A stretch of 64,000 nucleotides of DNA, from positions 1,054,001 through 1,118,000 of the forward strand of contig NZ_AP022618.1 of the NCBI RefSeq assembly GCF_010731615.1. The letters run 5' to 3'. The stretch's first letter is position 1; the number at the start of each line of letters is the position of its first letter. The notes under the pieces were generated by a model that did not search any database, was not told where the DNA came from, and was given only the letters and a program-made list of their open reading frames with translations. The DNA comes from Mycolicibacterium insubricum (lineage in GTDB: Bacteria > Actinomycetota > Actinomycetes > Mycobacteriales > Mycobacteriaceae). Made by a program: the position numbers and the translations under genes. Shown here in pieces: positions 61,869-64,000 of the stretch.

Positions 61869-64000
61869 CGGGTCACCGCCGAATGGATGGTGGACTCGCC
61901 GACCTCGACGTCGAGGCGCGCACCGAGCGAGCGCAGCACGTCGAGCACCAGTCCGACGACGATCAGATACACGCCCAGGTCGAAGATCAGTCCGGTGACG
62001 AACTTGATGTGCCCGAGCACCGGTACGTCGAGCTCCACCAGGGCCGACGACAGCACCGGTGCACCGAGCAGCACCGAGCCGACGGCGGTGCCCGCGGCCA
62101 GGGACAGCCCGACGCCGAGGATCTTGCCGGCGTCCAGCGGCAGCGTCTCGCCAAGTTCGTAGCGACCGCCGGCCAGGTACCGCAGCACCAGCGCCAGCCC
62201 GGCGGTCAGGCCGCCGGCGAACCCGCCGCCGGGGGTGTTGTGGCCACCGAAGAAGAAGTACACCGACAGCACCATGATCAGCGGGAAGATCAACCGGGTG
62301 GCGACCTCCAGCACCAGGGAGCGAAAGCGCGGGTCGCGGTACTCGCTGCCGCGCAGCCAGGTGATGTCGCCGACGGCCGGGCTGTACGGTCCGGCCGACC
62401 GGGCGATCGGACCGGTGTCGGTGTCGGTGATGCGCGGCGCGGTGCCGAACCGGTGGTGCCGGAACACCAGGGATGCCACCCCGGTGGCCGCCACCAGCAG
62501 CACTGAGATCTCGCCCAGGGTGTCCCAGGCCCGGATGTCGACCAGGATGACGTTGACCGTGTTGGCGCCGTGCCCACGTGTGTAGGCCGCGTTCGGCAGC
62601 AGTTCGGCGACGGTGTGACCGGTGCGGGCGGCCATCGCGAACGCGGCGATGCCGGTCATCATCGCGCCGACGGCCAAGGACAGCACCGCGCGCGGGAACC
62701 GGTGCCGGCGACTGCGGATGTCGGTCTCGGCGGGCAGCGCGCGCAGCACCAGCACGAAGAACACCAGCGTCAGGGTTTCCACCAGGAACTGGGTCAGCGC
62801 GAGATCGGGTGCACCGTGGAAGGCGAAGATGGTGCCGCAGCCGTAGCCGGTCACCCCGACCAGCAGCACCGACGCCAGCCGGTTGCGCATCACCACCGCG
62901 CCGAGTGCCCCGGCCAGCATCAACGCGCCGACCACCGACTGCAGCGGCATATCCCACAGCTCGATATGCGGCCGGTTGCGGGCGCCGAGTGCCAGTACCG
63001 TGCTCGGCAGCACCACCAGCGTCGTCAGGATCACGGTCTGGGTGGCCGGCAGCGAACCGCGCTGGGTCGCGGCGGTCAGCTTGAACGAGATGAACTCGAT
63101 ACCGCGCAGGACGGCGTCGTAGATCCGGTCGGCGTTGCCCAGCGGGAGGTACACCGGCGTATCGATGCGGTCGCGCGCCGCGAACATCGCGGCACCGATG
63201 GCCAGGATGGCCACGGTCAGCAGCAGCGGCAGGTTGAGCCCGTGCCACAGGGCCAGGTGGTAGTCGGCCCCGGCCGGGGCGATGAGCCGTTCCAGCAGGC
63301 CCGGGACGAGCCCGAGAACCAGGCCGGCCGCGGCCAGGATGGCGGGGGCGGCCAGGAATCCGGCACTCGGGCGATGCATCTCGGCGACCCGGACGCTCGG
63401 TTCCCCGCGGCGTTTGCCGCCGAACGCGCCGAGGAAGAACCGCAGGCTGTAGACGGTGGTGAGGACCGAACCCAGCGTCACCCCGGCCAGCACCCACGGG
63501 GCCCAGTGCCCGAGTTCGGCGCTGTGCAGCAACGTGTCCAGGGCGGCTTCCTTGCCGATGAAACCGAGGAACGGCGGCAGGGCGGCCATGCTCGCCGTCG
63601 CCGCGGCCGCGACGGTCGCCAGCACGGGTGCCCGGCCGCCCAACCCGGCCAGTTTGCGGATGTCGCGGGTGCCGGTGGTGTGGTCGATGATGCCGACCAC
63701 CATGAACAGCGTCGCCTTGAACATCGCGTGCGCGCACAGCATGGTCAGCCCGGCCAGCATCGCGTCGGCGCCGCCGGTGCCGACCAGCAGGGTGATCAGG
63801 CCGAGCTGGCTGACGGTGCCGAACGCCAGGATGAGCTTGAGGTCGTATTCGCGGACGGCGCGCCAGCCGGCCAGCAGCATGGTGAGCAGGCCGAGGCCGA
63901 TGATCGTCGGCCGCCACCCGGGCGCGTCGGCGAAACCGGGGGCCAGCCGGGCGATCAGGTAGACGCCGGCCTTGACCATGGCGGCGGCGTGCAGGTACGC
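61865..64000 (-). CDS. mnhA: Mrp Na+/H+ antiporter subunit A (with B domain), 5' end outside the window
   Basis: At least 711 C-terminal residues of the large subunit. The frame runs off the right edge. The NuoL-like portion (HAAAMVKAGVYLIARL, the DLKLILAFGTVSQLG helix, GFIGKEAALD) is followed by the MrpA C-terminal domain and, from about residue 540 of the visible part, a fused MnhB domain (YFFFGGHNTPGGGFAGGLTAG). It forms the channel core of the complex with mnhC, D, E, F and G, exporting Na+ in exchange for protons. Fusion of A and B is usual in actinobacteria. Confidence 0.95.
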   Translation of the reverse strand, partial: AYLHAAAMVKAGVYLIARLAPGFADAPGWRPTIIGLGLLTMLLAGWRAVREYDLKLILAFGTVSQLGLITLLVGTGGADAMLAGLTMLCAHAMFKATLFMVVGIIDHTTGTRDIRKLAGLGGRAPVLATVAAAATASMAALPPFLGFIGKEAALDTLLHSAELGHWAPWVLAGVTLGSVLTTVYSLRFFLGAFGGKRRGEPSVRVAEMHRPSAGFLAAPAILAAAGLVLGLVPGLLERLIAPAGADYHLALWHGLNLPLLLTVAILAIGAAMFAARDRIDTPVYLPLGNADRIYDAVLRGIEFISFKLTAATQRGSLPATQTVILTTLVVLPSTVLALGARNRPHIELWDMPLQSVVGALMLAGALGAVVMRNRLASVLLVGVTGYGCGTIFAFHGAPDLALTQFLVETLTLVFFVLVLRALPAETDIRSRRHRFPRAVLSLAVGAMMTGIAAFAMAARTGHTVAELLPNAAYTRGHGANTVNVILVDIRAWDTLGEISVLLVAATGVASLVFRHHRFGTAPRITDTDTGPIARSAGPYSPAVGDITWLRGSEYRDPRFRSLVLEVATRLIFPLIMVLSVYFFFGGHNTPGGGFAGGLTAGLALVLRYLAGGRYELGETLPLDAGKILGVGLSLAAGTAVGSVLLGAPVLSSALVELDVPVLGHIKFVTGLIFDLGVYLIVVGLVLDVLRSLGARLDVEVGESTIHSAVTR

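Overview
The window is a contiguous piece of a high-GC actinobacterial chromosome, almost certainly a mycobacterium (Mycobacterium or Mycolicibacterium). The evidence is the set of mycobacterial signature genes (fgd1, pknG with glnH and glnX, lpqL, virR, lipoprotein sodC, metZ, the DUF3151 and DUF3263 genes), the frequent GTG starts, and the many leaderless promoters with a TANNNT box 6-8 bp before the start codon. Synteny statements are made from memory of M. tuberculosis H37Rv. Positions 1.4-8.5 kb resemble Rv0364 to Rv0356c in reverse, 11.3-14.8 kb resembles Rv0389-Rv0391, and 16.1-57.7 kb resembles Rv0406c-Rv0434 with insertions.

Layout. 0-1.4 kb: the end of a NorE/NorF-like cytochrome oxidase subunit III/IV cluster. 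1.4-9.7 kb: dedA, fba, small membrane and cytosolic genes, a broken PknD-type kinase, a site-2-protease-like M50 peptidase, purA, a thioesterase and a DUF4185 protein. 9.7-16.9 kb: Na+/H+ antiporter, purT, a membrane protein, rhodanese and metZ, followed by a 67-bp tandem repeat, then an SDR and a metallo-beta-lactamase-fold hydrolase. 17-28 kb: fgd1 (F420 reduction), pta-ackA (acetate), a VWA protein, a CtaG-like protein, and the glnX-glnH-pknG amino-acid sensing operon. 28-46.3 kb: mutT3 and the thiamine genes. thiE is divergent from thiO-thiS-thiG, which run on into an SGNH hydrolase and an ABC exporter. thiD and thiC lie 13 kb away, with a TPP riboswitch upstream of thiC. Between the two thi groups sit two M28 lipoprotein peptidases, an epoxide-hydrolase-like gene, and an accessory block of two MpaB-family oxygenases, a Baeyer-Villiger monooxygenase, two small membrane proteins and a TetR regulator.

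46.4-51.8 kb: a secreted protein, an MFS exporter and two membrane-anchored NHL-propeller proteins that look like PknD sensor domains without a kinase. 52-58.6 kb: xthA, a shortened Rv0428c-like protein, def, DUF3263, virR, sodC, a YbdK-type ligase, a LON-domain protein and a cation efflux protein. 58.6-64 kb: a minus-strand Mrp antiporter operon (A-C-D-E-F-G), with mnhA cut by the right edge.

The most unusual items are the kinase stub that joins an N-lobe directly to a last propeller strand, the paired kinase-less NHL proteins, the oxygenase/TetR block with visible inverted-repeat operators, and the metZ-proximal VNTR.
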